Shown piece by piece: positions 27,822-35,829 of a DNA stretch of 64,000 nucleotides. The notes under the pieces were generated by a model. That model was not told the DNA's origin, did no database searches, and worked only from the letters and a program-made list of their open reading frames with translations. How positions within the stretch are numbered: position 1 is the stretch's first letter; the number at the start of each line of letters is the position of its first letter. Source of the stretch: Nostoc paludosum FACHB-159 (GTDB taxonomy: Bacteria; Cyanobacteriota; Cyanobacteriia; Cyanobacteriales; Nostocaceae); assembly GCF_014698835.1 (NCBI RefSeq), contig NZ_JACJTU010000001.1, positions 520,650 through 584,649 on the forward strand, in the 5' to 3' direction. A program made the position numbers and the translations under genes.

Positions 27822-30386
27822 TTAAGCAATCACCTCGATGTCACTCGATGTGAGGGTTGGAGCAAAGGTTAGGCTAGCAATCTGCTGTTGTGCAGCAGCA
27901 CCAGTACCATCAACATCAAAGAACAATCCACCCGTCAAAGTGTTATAGATAAACCGATGAGCGGCGGTTGTTGCAGACGTACCCAAAAAGAACTGAAGAC
28001 CTGAAAGGACACCTGTCGTTAGACCACCACCAAAACCAGAGGCAGAAACCGCGATCGTATCAGGAGCAGAGGCAAAATCAGTGATGATATCTACACCTTC
28101 CGCAGGATTTAAGAAGGTGAAGCGATCGTTACCAGCACCACCGACTAAGACATCAGCACCACCGCCACCTATGAGAGTGTTGTTGCCAGCATTGCCAGTA
28201 ATCACGTCATTACCAGCAGTACCTGTGACATTCTCAAAGTTATTGACGGTGAAGTTGAGGTTGGTGGTAACGCCACCGATAGCCACATTGTTCACAGTCA
28301 AGCTATTGGTACTCAGATTTGCTGTAATGGTCGCACTACCGGTTGCAGTGGAGGCATTAATCGTATCGCCCAGCAAGGTAGAAGCAGTGATGGTTTCAAT
28401 GCCAATCAACTGGTCAGTACCAAATCTACCTGCTTTAGTGACCGTACCTGTAGTACCAAGAACGATTGTTTGTCCGAGGGCACTGTAGTTTGCTGTGTCA
28501 ATGCCTGCATCACCGTTGATGGTATCATTGCCCTGGCTACCACCGAACACATCGTTGCCAGCACCACCACTGAGAATGTTGTTGCCGGCATTGCCAGTAA
28601 TCACGTCATTACCAGCGGTACCTGTGACATTCTCAAAGTTGTTGACGGTGAAGTTGAGGTTGGTGGTAACGCCACCGATAGCCACATTGTTCACAGTCAA
28701 GCTATTGGTACTCAGATTTGCTGTAATGGTCGCACTACCGGTTGCAGTGGAGGCATTAATCGTATCGCCCAGCAAGGTAGAAGCAGTGATGGTTTCAATG
28801 CCAATCAACTGGTCAGTACCAAATCCACCTGCTTTAGTGACCGTACCTGTAGTACCAAGAACGATGGTTTGTCCGAGGGCACTGTAGTTTGCTGTGTCAA
28901 TGCCTGCATCACCGTTGATGGTATCGTTACCCTGGCTACCACCGAATACATCGTTGCCAGCACCACCACTGAGAATGTTGTTGCCAGCATTGCCAGTAAT
29001 CACGTCATTACCAGCGGTACCTGTGACATTCTCAAAGTTGTTGACGGTGAAGTTGAGGTTGGTGGTAACGCCACCGATAGCCACATTGTTCACGGTCAAG
29101 CTATTGGTACCCAGATTTGCTGTAATGGTCGCACTACCGGTTGCAGTGGAGGCATTAATCGTATCGCCCAGCAAGGTAGAAGCGGTGATGGTTTCAATGC
29201 CAATCAACTGGTCAGTACCAAATCCACCTGCTTTAATGACCGTACCTGTAGTACCAAGAACGATTGTTTGTCCGAGGGCACTGTAGTTTGCTGTGTCAAT
29301 GCCTGCATCACCGTTGATGGTATCATTGCCCCGGCTACCACCGAACACATCGTTGCCAGCACCACCACTGAGAATATTGTTAGCATTGTCACCAGTAATG
29401 CTATCGTTTTGAGCTGTACCTCTGACGTTCTCAAAACCGCTAACTGTGAAGCTCAGCGTTCCCAGACCAGGAACATTATTAGCAATCAGAGAATTGGTCG
29501 ATAAATTAACGGTTACTGAGGTTGGACTGGTTGCGTCAGATGCATCAATCCAGTCGTTGAGTGATGAAGTTGCAAAAATTCTCTCGACTTGAACCAGTTG
29601 GTCTGTACCAAACCCAATTCCTTTTGTCACGGTTCCAGTCGTCTTCAGGGTAATTGCCTGAGTTAAAGCACTGTAGTCAGCCGTGTCAATTCCAGTTTCA
29701 CCATTAAGCAAGCTGCTACCACTGGCATCTAACACGTAAAGGTAATCATTACCAGCACCACCTACGAGGACATCACTGCCTGCGTCATTAAACAGAATGT
29801 CATTTCCGTTTTCGCCAAACAGATTATCGTTACCGATTCCACCAAGCAGGATATCATCGTCATTACCTCCAAAAAGGAAGTCATTCCCGCCTTCCCCGAA
29901 TAGCAGATCTTTACCATCCAGTCCAAAAATGTAATCATGGGTGGCTTTACCGATCAAAATGTCATTAGCAGCGGTTCCAATAATAATGTGAACCAGCTTG
30001 GGACGGATGGGAACAGCTGCTAGGTTGGAATTATTCTCGGAGGAGCTTAAAAGTACGTCATTGGAGGACGTTTGATTATAAGCGGTCAAGAATGCCTCAT
30101 AGGCAACTGGGTCATTTGCTACATCAGGAGCTAACTTGACAACAAACTCAGCGGCTGCATCGTTAGTGGTTGTAATAATTTCAGCAGGTGGGTAAGCCAA
30201 ACTGGCTGCTTCCACAAAAGTTGGATCGCTGAACGACTTGGCAAAATCAGCAGGAGCTACCTTGCCCGAAATTAATTCCTCATTCAATGTATCAAGGTTG
30301 AATAGAGGGGAGGGAGCAACATCCCCAATATTGGTATCTACAACGGCCTGATCTTGATCTGCCACCAATTGAAGAGATGTAGCCAT
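27822..30386 (-). CDS. RTX-like calcium-binding repeat protein
   Basis: About 854 residues from the ATG at 30386, chosen because AAGGAAA lies before it; the longer frame to 30437 lacks such a site. After an N-terminal region of about 130 residues come RTX nonapeptides (GKDLLFGEGGNDFLFGG, GNDNLFGENGNDILF). Then come three nearly identical 133-residue modules (GNAGNNILSGGAGNDVFGG plus a 90-residue spacer), and a final GGAGNDRFTF plus a C-terminal domain typical of type I-secreted cyanobacterial proteins. It has no N-terminal signal peptide. It should be exported by a type I system, not encoded here, and fold on calcium binding outside. Its function (adhesion, surface layer, enzyme-free filler) is unknown. 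Confidence 0.85.
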   Translation of the reverse strand: MATSLQLVADQDQAVVDTNIGDVAPSPLFNLDTLNEELISGKVAPADFAKSFSDPTFVEAASLAYPPAEIITTTNDAAAEFVVKLAPDVANDPVAYEAFLTAYNQTSSNDVLLSSSENNSNLAAVPIRPKLVHIIIGTAANDILIGKATHDYIFGLDGKDLLFGEGGNDFLFGGNDDDILLGGIGNDNLFGENGNDILFNDAGSDVLVGGAGNDYLYVLDASGSSLLNGETGIDTADYSALTQAITLKTTGTVTKGIGFGTDQLVQVERIFATSSLNDWIDASDATSPTSVTVNLSTNSLIANNVPGLGTLSFTVSGFENVRGTAQNDSITGDNANNILSGGAGNDVFGGSRGNDTINGDAGIDTANYSALGQTIVLGTTGTVIKAGGFGTDQLIGIETITASTLLGDTINASTATGSATITANLGTNSLTVNNVAIGGVTTNLNFTVNNFENVTGTAGNDVITGNAGNNILSGGAGNDVFGGSQGNDTINGDAGIDTANYSALGQTIVLGTTGTVTKAGGFGTDQLIGIETITASTLLGDTINASTATGSATITANLSTNSLTVNNVAIGGVTTNLNFTVNNFENVTGTAGNDVITGNAGNNILSGGAGNDVFGGSQGNDTINGDAGIDTANYSALGQTIVLGTTGTVTKAGRFGTDQLIGIETITASTLLGDTINASTATGSATITANLSTNSLTVNNVAIGGVTTNLNFTVNNFENVTGTAGNDVITGNAGNNTLIGGGGADVLVGGAGNDRFTFLNPAEGVDIITDFASAPDTIAVSASGFGGGLTTGVLSGLQFFLGTSATTAAHRFIYNTLTGGLFFDVDGTGAAAQQQIASLTFAPTLTSSDIEVIA
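28182..29378. repeat. three tandem 399-bp copies within the RTX gene
   Basis: Matching positions recur at exactly 399-base intervals (for example 28182, 28581, 28980). The copies differ by only a few bases each, which indicates recent duplication or ongoing homogenisation. Long open frames on the opposite strand here are shadows of this repeat. Confidence 0.92.
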
Positions 30387-30961
30387 GTATTTTGATTTCC
30401 TTGCGTTGAATATCTGCCTGGATTTGACTCTGGACAAAAGGCTTTAGACAAATATAAATAAATCATTAAATTGTTTAGAATGAATGTTTTCCAAAACACA
30501 TTGAATATAAAGTTTTTGGATTAATATGAAGATTATGTAAAGATTGTGTGAAGAGATGTTAGGTTAAAACACCACCACAGATGTCAAACAACCTTGCAGC
30601 CTTGCATCGGTATTGTTGAAGCGAATTTGAAACTAATCTATAGTTTTCATAAATTTATGGGCGTTGCTGATTTGATGTATCAAAACGATTGTGCATGATA
30701 TCAAAATCCTTGTGGAGACGTTGCAATTGCAACGTCTCTACATCTGGATTCATTCCCGAATTCAGCAACCCCAATTTATCAGCCGAGACAACTTAGTTTC
30801 TTCTCAGGATTTTATCAGTTATACTTAGTGCTAAAAAACACTTAATGTTCTAATATTTTTCTCCAAAAACCTGATAAGCGATCGCTTCATTTAGCTCCAC
30901 CTACTCAACCAAACTTAATATAATTAGTAAAACTTAAATATTAAATTATACGAATACTGGT
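30387..30961. other. intergenic region between divergent RTX and kdpD genes
   Basis: This AT-rich region holds a palindrome copy at 30712-30741 and, near 30880, a HIP1-like site. Promoters for both genes must lie here but cannot be placed. No other feature was recognised. Confidence 0.4.
30712..30741. repeat. dispersed palindrome, copy 3
   Basis: GTGGAGACGTTGCAA followed by TTGCAACGTCTCTAC: the same element as at 14750, with one mismatch in the outer stem and an even-length centre. Confidence 0.8.
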
Positions 30962-32092
30962 TTGGTTAGCAATACACCTTCTATATCTGCAAATTACTCC
31001 CTTTATTCACCACGGCGGGGTAAGCATAAAATCTTTATTGGTATGGCTCCTGGGGTAGGTAAAACTTACCGGATGCTGGAAGAGGGACACGCACTCAAGC
31101 AAGAAGGAATTGATGTCATTGTTGGGCTTTTGGAAACCCACGGACGCAAGGACACAGCAGAAAAGGCACAAGGGCTGGAGATTTTGCCCCGCAAACAATA
31201 TCCTCGCGGTGAGTTGACCCTAACCGATATGGATACAGATGCTATTTTAAAGCGATCGCCCCAATTAGTCTTAATCGATGAACTTGCCCATACCAATGTC
31301 CCTGGTTCACCACGCGAAAAACGTTACGAAGATGTAGAAGTAGTCTTGGCAGCAGGTATTGATGTTTACTCGACAATGAATGTCCAACATCTAGAAAGTC
31401 TCAATGACTTAGTAGCCAGAATTACTGGAGTGGTGGTACGCGAACGGGTTCCTGACAGGATTTTAGATGAAGCAGATGAAGTAGTGGTAGTGGATGTTAC
31501 GCCAGAAACCCTACAAGAACGATTATTAGAAGGCAAAATTTACGCACCGCAAAAAATCCAACAATCCCTTGATAACTTTTTTCAACGTCGTAACCTAATT
31601 GCCTTGCGCGAGTTGGCTTTGCGGGAAGTCGCAGACAACGTAGAAGAAAACGCGATCGCCACTACACCCAATGGACAATTTTGTAACATTCATGAACGAG
31701 TTTTGGTATGTATATCTACTTATCCTAATTCTGTGCAACTATTACGCCGTGGTGGAAGAATCGCTAACTACATGAATGCACCGCTGTATACTTTGTTTGT
31801 TGCCGATCCAGAACGTTTCCTGACTAAAGAGGAAAGTTTACACATTCATACTTGTGAAAAATTGTGTAAAGAATTTGAAGGGACTTTTATTCGAGTAACT
31901 AGTAATAACGTAGCGAATGCGATCGCCGAAACAGCAGAAAAATATCGAATTACCCAAATTGTAATTGGAGAAAGTCAGCGATCGCGCTGGCAAATACTCT
32001 TGAAAGGCTCTTTAACGCAAAAATTGGTGCGCTTGCTCAAAAACATTGATATACACATCATTGCTAGCGAAAAAATGGTTTCACCTAAATAG
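30962..32092 (+). CDS. kdpD: short KdpD (sensor domain plus Usp domain, no kinase)
   Basis: A 376-residue protein, against about 900 in E. coli. Residues 20-235 are the KdpD N-terminal domain: Walker A GMAPGVGKT (27-35), the VGLLETHGRKDT block and Walker B LVLIDELAHTNVPG. Residues about 245-365 are a Usp domain (VLVCISTYPNSVQLLRRG). The transmembrane and histidine kinase parts are absent, as is known for cyanobacterial KdpD, so it must act with another kinase or directly. The start is a TTG at 30962. It is separated from kdpABC by the RTX gene and so needs its own promoter; no kdpE is present. Confidence 0.9.
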   Translation: MVSNTPSISANYSLYSPRRGKHKIFIGMAPGVGKTYRMLEEGHALKQEGIDVIVGLLETHGRKDTAEKAQGLEILPRKQYPRGELTLTDMDTDAILKRSPQLVLIDELAHTNVPGSPREKRYEDVEVVLAAGIDVYSTMNVQHLESLNDLVARITGVVVRERVPDRILDEADEVVVVDVTPETLQERLLEGKIYAPQKIQQSLDNFFQRRNLIALRELALREVADNVEENAIATTPNGQFCNIHERVLVCISTYPNSVQLLRRGGRIANYMNAPLYTLFVADPERFLTKEESLHIHTCEKLCKEFEGTFIRVTSNNVANAIAETAEKYRITQIVIGESQRSRWQILLKGSLTQKLVRLLKNIDIHIIASEKMVSPK

Positions 32093-32170
32093 GGTTTTTA
32101 GGCCGTTAGCGGTAGTCACATAAGTTAGGACATTTTAAAAACTTGAATGCTAGGCATAGTAAGACTTTTA

Positions 32171-32270
32171 CCTCCTGCCTCCTGCCTCCTGCCTGGTTGT
32201 TGAGCGTAGTCGAAACACTGCCCCCTGCCCCCTGCCCCCTGCCTCCTGCCCCCTGCCTCCTGCCTCCTGC
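32171..32270. repeat. STRR array with shortened nested element
   Basis: CCTCCTG and CCCCCTG heptamers flank 32195-32220, a shortened form (GGTTGTTGAGCGTAGTCGA) of the element found at 22341 and 60189. Just after it, 32285-32312, are repeats of the ACAGTCA type. Confidence 0.75.
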
Positions 32271-32331
32271 TATATAACTGTTGACGGTTAACAGTTAACA
32301 GTCAACAGTCAACGCTTTGGATGGGATGAGT

Positions 32332-33480
32332 TTAATTCAAGCAATCTTTTAGGGCATAAATCACCTGATCTTGCTGTTGTTGTGTCAGTTCTGGAAACAT
32401 AGGCAAAGATATGACTTCATGACAGGCTTGCTCTGCCACTGGGAAGTCGCCAATTTCATAGCCTAGATTTTGATAAACTGGCTGCAAGTGTAAAGGGTAG
32501 GGGTAGTAAACCATTGAACTAACGCCTTGCTCTTGCAATTGAGTACGCACCCAATCTCGATATTTGGCGCTGGCACCATTTCGTCCTTGGCCTGATATGC
32601 GAATTGTGTATTGGTTCCATACACCGATACCCCCTGGTAATTCTTGGGGTGGGACGATCGCCGGAATTTGACTCAGGAATTGATAATAATAATTGGCAAT
32701 TTCTCGCCGCCGTTCATTCCAAATATCTAAATAACGCAGTTTAATTTGCAAAATAGCCGCTTGTAGAGCATCCAAGCGGCTATTTACACCTATTTCCTCG
32801 TGTAAATATCGAATTTTACTTCCATGATCTCGTAGGATTCTCAGTTTTGCAGCGATCGCTGGATCGTTAGTCGTTATTGCTCCGCCATCACCGCAACCAC
32901 CAAGATTTTTGGTAGGGTAAAAACTAAAGCAACCAATATGTCCAATGCTTCCGACTTTCTGCTCGGCCCACATTGCGCCTGTAGATTGAGCGCAATCTTC
33001 AATTACTGACAAGTTGTGAGAAAGAGCGATCGCCATCAATGATGTCATATCCACTGGTTGCCCAAATAGATGAACCGGGATAATCGCTTTGGTTTTTGGT
33101 GTAATCGCCGCTGCTATTTGCTCTACATCTAAGTTAAACGTAGTCGCATCAATATCAACAAAAACAGGTTTTGCACCCACGGCGCTAATCACTTCAGCAG
33201 TAGCGATAAAAGTGAAAGGCGTTGTAATTACTTCATCGCCTGCACCAATTCCCAAGACTCTAAGAGCTAAATAGAGCGCATCAGTACCAGAATTACAAGC
33301 TACACATTGACTAACACCATGATAGGCGGCAAACTGTTGCTCGAAGCCTTCAACTAAAGGGCCACCTATATAACGACCAGAAGCCAAAACTTCTAAGACG
33401 GCTGCACTTACTTCTCCTTCGATGCTGGTGTATTGTTGCTTGATGTCAAAAGCAGGGACGGGATTTACGCTTTGGATCAT
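32332..33480 (-). CDS. DegT/DnrJ/EryC1/StrS family PLP aminotransferase
   Basis: A 382-residue sugar aminotransferase-type protein. Family features: NSGTDALYLALR (residues 63-74), TPFTFIATAEVISAVGA, FVDIDATTFNLD, VIEDCAQSTGA and the Schiff-base Lys191 in FSFYPTKNLGGCGDGG. These enzymes transfer an amino group to keto-sugar nucleotides for surface polysaccharide or natural product synthesis. No other sugar gene is nearby, so the pathway is unknown. Full length; ATG at 33480. Confidence 0.92.
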   Translation of the reverse strand: MIQSVNPVPAFDIKQQYTSIEGEVSAAVLEVLASGRYIGGPLVEGFEQQFAAYHGVSQCVACNSGTDALYLALRVLGIGAGDEVITTPFTFIATAEVISAVGAKPVFVDIDATTFNLDVEQIAAAITPKTKAIIPVHLFGQPVDMTSLMAIALSHNLSVIEDCAQSTGAMWAEQKVGSIGHIGCFSFYPTKNLGGCGDGGAITTNDPAIAAKLRILRDHGSKIRYLHEEIGVNSRLDALQAAILQIKLRYLDIWNERRREIANYYYQFLSQIPAIVPPQELPGGIGVWNQYTIRISGQGRNGASAKYRDWVRTQLQEQGVSSMVYYPYPLHLQPVYQNLGYEIGDFPVAEQACHEVISLPMFPELTQQQQDQVIYALKDCLN

Positions 33481-33904
33481 GAGTTTTTATTTTATCGGAA
33501 GATACAAAGGATGCACTTCGAGAGTCAATTCTTGCTGATTGAATTGTTAATCAAACAGCTGTTAAAAGACTATCGCCCAAATTAGGCATCTATTAGGGTT
33601 TTTACTTAAATTGTGGTGTAGTCAACTACTGCACGTCTAATTTTACAGATAGTAGTGTTAAGCGATTACGCTTTTAAATTGCCCAGTTATTTATACTTTT
33701 GATAACTGTCAACTGTCAACGCGAAAAGATGTGCTGCGTTAAATGCTCTCGGCAGCTTACTAAGTGTTTGCCATGTTAAATTTGTACCATTTTGAATTTT
33801 TAATTGATGAAAGTGATATATATCAACCAAGAGCCAACACATTGAATCAAAGTTCCACGTGTGGGTGCTGCTTGGAGAAGAAAATATCAAAAGAGAGAAA
33901 ACCT
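33481..33904. other. intergenic region, nothing firm
   Basis: About 420 bases between divergently oriented genes. An open frame begins at 33764 and runs into the permease gene, but its first 47 codons look non-conserved. A TGTCAACTGTCAAC repeat lies at 33706-33720. No structured RNA was seen. Confidence 0.4.
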
Positions 33905-34681
33905 GTGCAGGATCTGATAGAACTGGATTTTGTGGATTTAGGCATTGCTTTAGGATTAATGGCGATCGCCATTGGCGTATCTATTTGGGAAAAATTAGGA
34001 CTAGAGTTGAATTTAGCCCTTGCTACTGGAAGAACCATCTTACAACTACTTGTATTGGGATACATTTTAGATTTCATCTTTGCTTTGGACAATGGTTGGG
34101 CAGTTTTGGCAATATTAGCAATTATGCTGACAATTACGGCGATTGTCGCACGAAATCGCATCAGCCAAAAGATACCTTATGTATTGCCTTTAGTGTGGGG
34201 TGCAATTTTCATTAGTACCGCTGTGACAGTGCTTTACAGTAACTTCTTAATTCTTCAACCAAACAGATGGTACGAACCACAGTACGTAATTCCCTTAGCA
34301 GGAATAGTCATAGGTAATGCCATGAACGCAGCGGCGATCGCCGGAGAACGCCTTGTCAGCACCATTAATTCCAGCCATCTAGAAATAGAAACTCATTTGA
34401 GCTTAGGCGCAACTCCAGAGCAAGCACTCACCCAATACCGCAAAGACGCCATCAGGGCAGCACTGATTCCAACTCTCAATCAAATGATACTTATAGGTAT
34501 GGTGGCAATACCAGGAATTACCACCGGACAGTTACTAGCTGCTGTCAAACCCTTGGATGCAGTATCCTACGAAATTTTAATTACATTTATGGTTGCTTTT
34601 GCTAACTTACTGACAACAGTGTTATTAACTAGGGGATTGTGTCGTCAATTTTTTAATTCCGCAGCGCAATTAATCAGATGA
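33905..34681 (+). CDS. FetB/YbbM (UPF0014) family permease
   Basis: About 258 residues from the GTG at 33905; an ATG at 33764 in the same frame would add 47 unlikely residues. It has about seven membrane helices. The family signature is visible in LALATGRTILQLLVLGYIL, in PLAGIVIGNAMNAAAIAGERL and in HLSLGATPEQAL with GMVAIPGITTGQLLA. FetB proteins pair with the ATPase FetA in metal (iron) export in E. coli. No ATPase gene is adjacent here, so a partner must be encoded elsewhere. Confidence 0.82.
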   Translation: MQDLIELDFVDLGIALGLMAIAIGVSIWEKLGLELNLALATGRTILQLLVLGYILDFIFALDNGWAVLAILAIMLTITAIVARNRISQKIPYVLPLVWGAIFISTAVTVLYSNFLILQPNRWYEPQYVIPLAGIVIGNAMNAAAIAGERLVSTINSSHLEIETHLSLGATPEQALTQYRKDAIRAALIPTLNQMILIGMVAIPGITTGQLLAAVKPLDAVSYEILITFMVAFANLLTTVLLTRGLCRQFFNSAAQLIR

Positions 34682-34779
34682 AGCGGTGATTTATACTAGG
34701 GAACAGGCAATAGCCAAAAAAAAGTCTTTTAGCCTCCAGGTTTTAGCATCGGGCTATGTTGTAAACTATGCTTCGACTG

Positions 34780-35151
34780 CTACACATCTAAAAAAATTTC
34801 ATCATCTTGTCCTGGTAAATCGAGGGCAATTAATAGCGATTTGTTGAGTTGGGCGATCGCTTCTTGAGAAAGTATTCCCCGTAAACGTAATAAGCGTGAT
34901 TTTGAAAGTACGCGAATCTGATCTGTCATCGCGATCGAATCAGAGGTCAAACCACCGTCAGGCGGCTGGATCAGTACTTGTGTGGGATAGATGCGCTTGT
35001 TAGATCGATAGGTTGTACACGGAACTGCCAGAATTACAGGGCTAGCAGTATTGATAGCATCCCGGCTGACAATAATCACTGGACGGGTTCCGCCCTGTTC
35101 CGATCCTTCAGTTGGCTCTAGACGGGCATCGTAGACTTCACCCCGTCTCAT
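34780..35151 (-). CDS. MazF/PemK family toxin (endoribonuclease)
   Basis: About 123 residues from the ATG at 35151, which overlaps the antitoxin stop as ATGA; a longer frame to 35184 is less likely. Features are MRRGEVYDARLEPTEGSEQGGTRPVI-type N-terminus (RGEVYDARL, then GGTRPVIIVSRD), the VILAVPCTTYRS strand and TDQIRVLSKSRL, all typical of the MazF fold. The protein should cut single-stranded mRNA at short sites when free of antitoxin. Confidence 0.88.
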   Translation of the reverse strand: MRRGEVYDARLEPTEGSEQGGTRPVIIVSRDAINTASPVILAVPCTTYRSNKRIYPTQVLIQPPDGGLTSDSIAMTDQIRVLSKSRLLRLRGILSQEAIAQLNKSLLIALDLPGQDDEIFLDV

Positions 35152-35423
35152 TCTGAAATTTCCTCTAACTTCAAAGCTTCCCACTGAGCTGGCGCAAATT
35201 CCGCCTCCATCTGCAAAACTTCTGTTTGATACTCTACGTCACTTGCCATTTCTGCTAAGACCGCATCAATTTCTGCCCGTTTTTGAGCAGCGAGTTCCCG
35301 CCGTAATGCCCGTGCTACAAACTCGTTGCGGCTTTTAGCTTTTCCTGCCTCAACGGCTTTATCCGTTGCCTCTAACAAATCCTTTGGGAGGGTCAGCGTT
35401 GTACGAACAGTTTGTTGCTCCAT
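35148..35423 (-). CDS. RHH-type antitoxin of the MazF-like toxin
   Basis: A 91-residue protein. The N-terminal VRTTLTLPKDLLEATDKAV with AKSRNEFVARALRRELA is a ribbon-helix-helix DNA-binding domain. The C-terminal half is acidic and would wrap the toxin. It is translationally coupled to the toxin gene through an ATGA overlap. An 11-bp inverted repeat upstream (35434-35473) is a likely autoregulatory operator. Confidence 0.85.
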   Translation of the reverse strand: MEQQTVRTTLTLPKDLLEATDKAVEAGKAKSRNEFVARALRRELAAQKRAEIDAVLAEMASDVEYQTEVLQMEAEFAPAQWEALKLEEISE

Positions 35424-35433
35424 ACAATCATAT

Positions 35434-35473
35434 AAAATGATGTTTAATTTGATGACTTTTATAACATCATTTT
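35434..35473. promoter_or_regulatory. inverted repeat upstream of the toxin-antitoxin pair
   Basis: AAAATGATGTT at 35434-35444 and its exact reverse complement AACATCATTTT at 35463-35473 flank 18 bases, starting 11 bases upstream of the antitoxin ATG. A ribbon-helix-helix antitoxin would be expected to bind such a site and repress its own promoter. Confidence 0.55.
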
Positions 35474-35724
35474 AGTCATAACTTATTTCTTTCAGTTGCA
35501 GTGGGTTATACAAAATATTCTCAAATAATGGCACTTATTATACCTTTCGTCCACATAGAAAACCTCGCTTCATCCTGCATCTGCGACTTAAGATTTAGTT
35601 TGTAAGAGTTATTGCAAATATTCATATAGCAATAGACAAGACTGTTAGGACATCAACAAATGATAAAACTTAGATAAAAAAAAAGACTTTTCACCCAGTC
35701 GCCAGTCCCCAGTCCCTTGCTTAA

Positions 35725-35829
35725 TTATTGCTTCTGCAACAGATTTGTCCATTGAGAAGGTGCAACAAATACAACAGCATATTCGGAAATATCTGTAGAT
35801 TTACTCGAAATTTCTAACTCCAAACTTTT
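35725..35829 (-). pseudogene. in-frame extension beyond the stop codon of the membrane protein
   Basis: After the TAA at 35830-35832 the same frame stays open for 34 codons up to a TAA at 35725-35727. It would encode KSLELEISSKSTDISEYAVV followed by FVAPSQWTNLLQKQ, which reads like protein and ends in a plausible C-terminus. The simplest reading is that the stop codon arose recently and cut off the original C-terminus. Confidence 0.45.

Noticed and set aside
28470..29504. 344-codon plus-strand open frame (and three ~130-codon frames) across the RTX gene
   Set aside because: They run antisense through the 399-bp repeats of the RTX gene and repeat with the same period; they are shadows of a repetitive coding sequence.
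33764..33904. Upstream 47-codon extension of the FetB-like permease
   Set aside because: The extension is polar and Cys-containing, unlike the family N-terminus, and the GTG at 33905 places the first membrane helix correctly.
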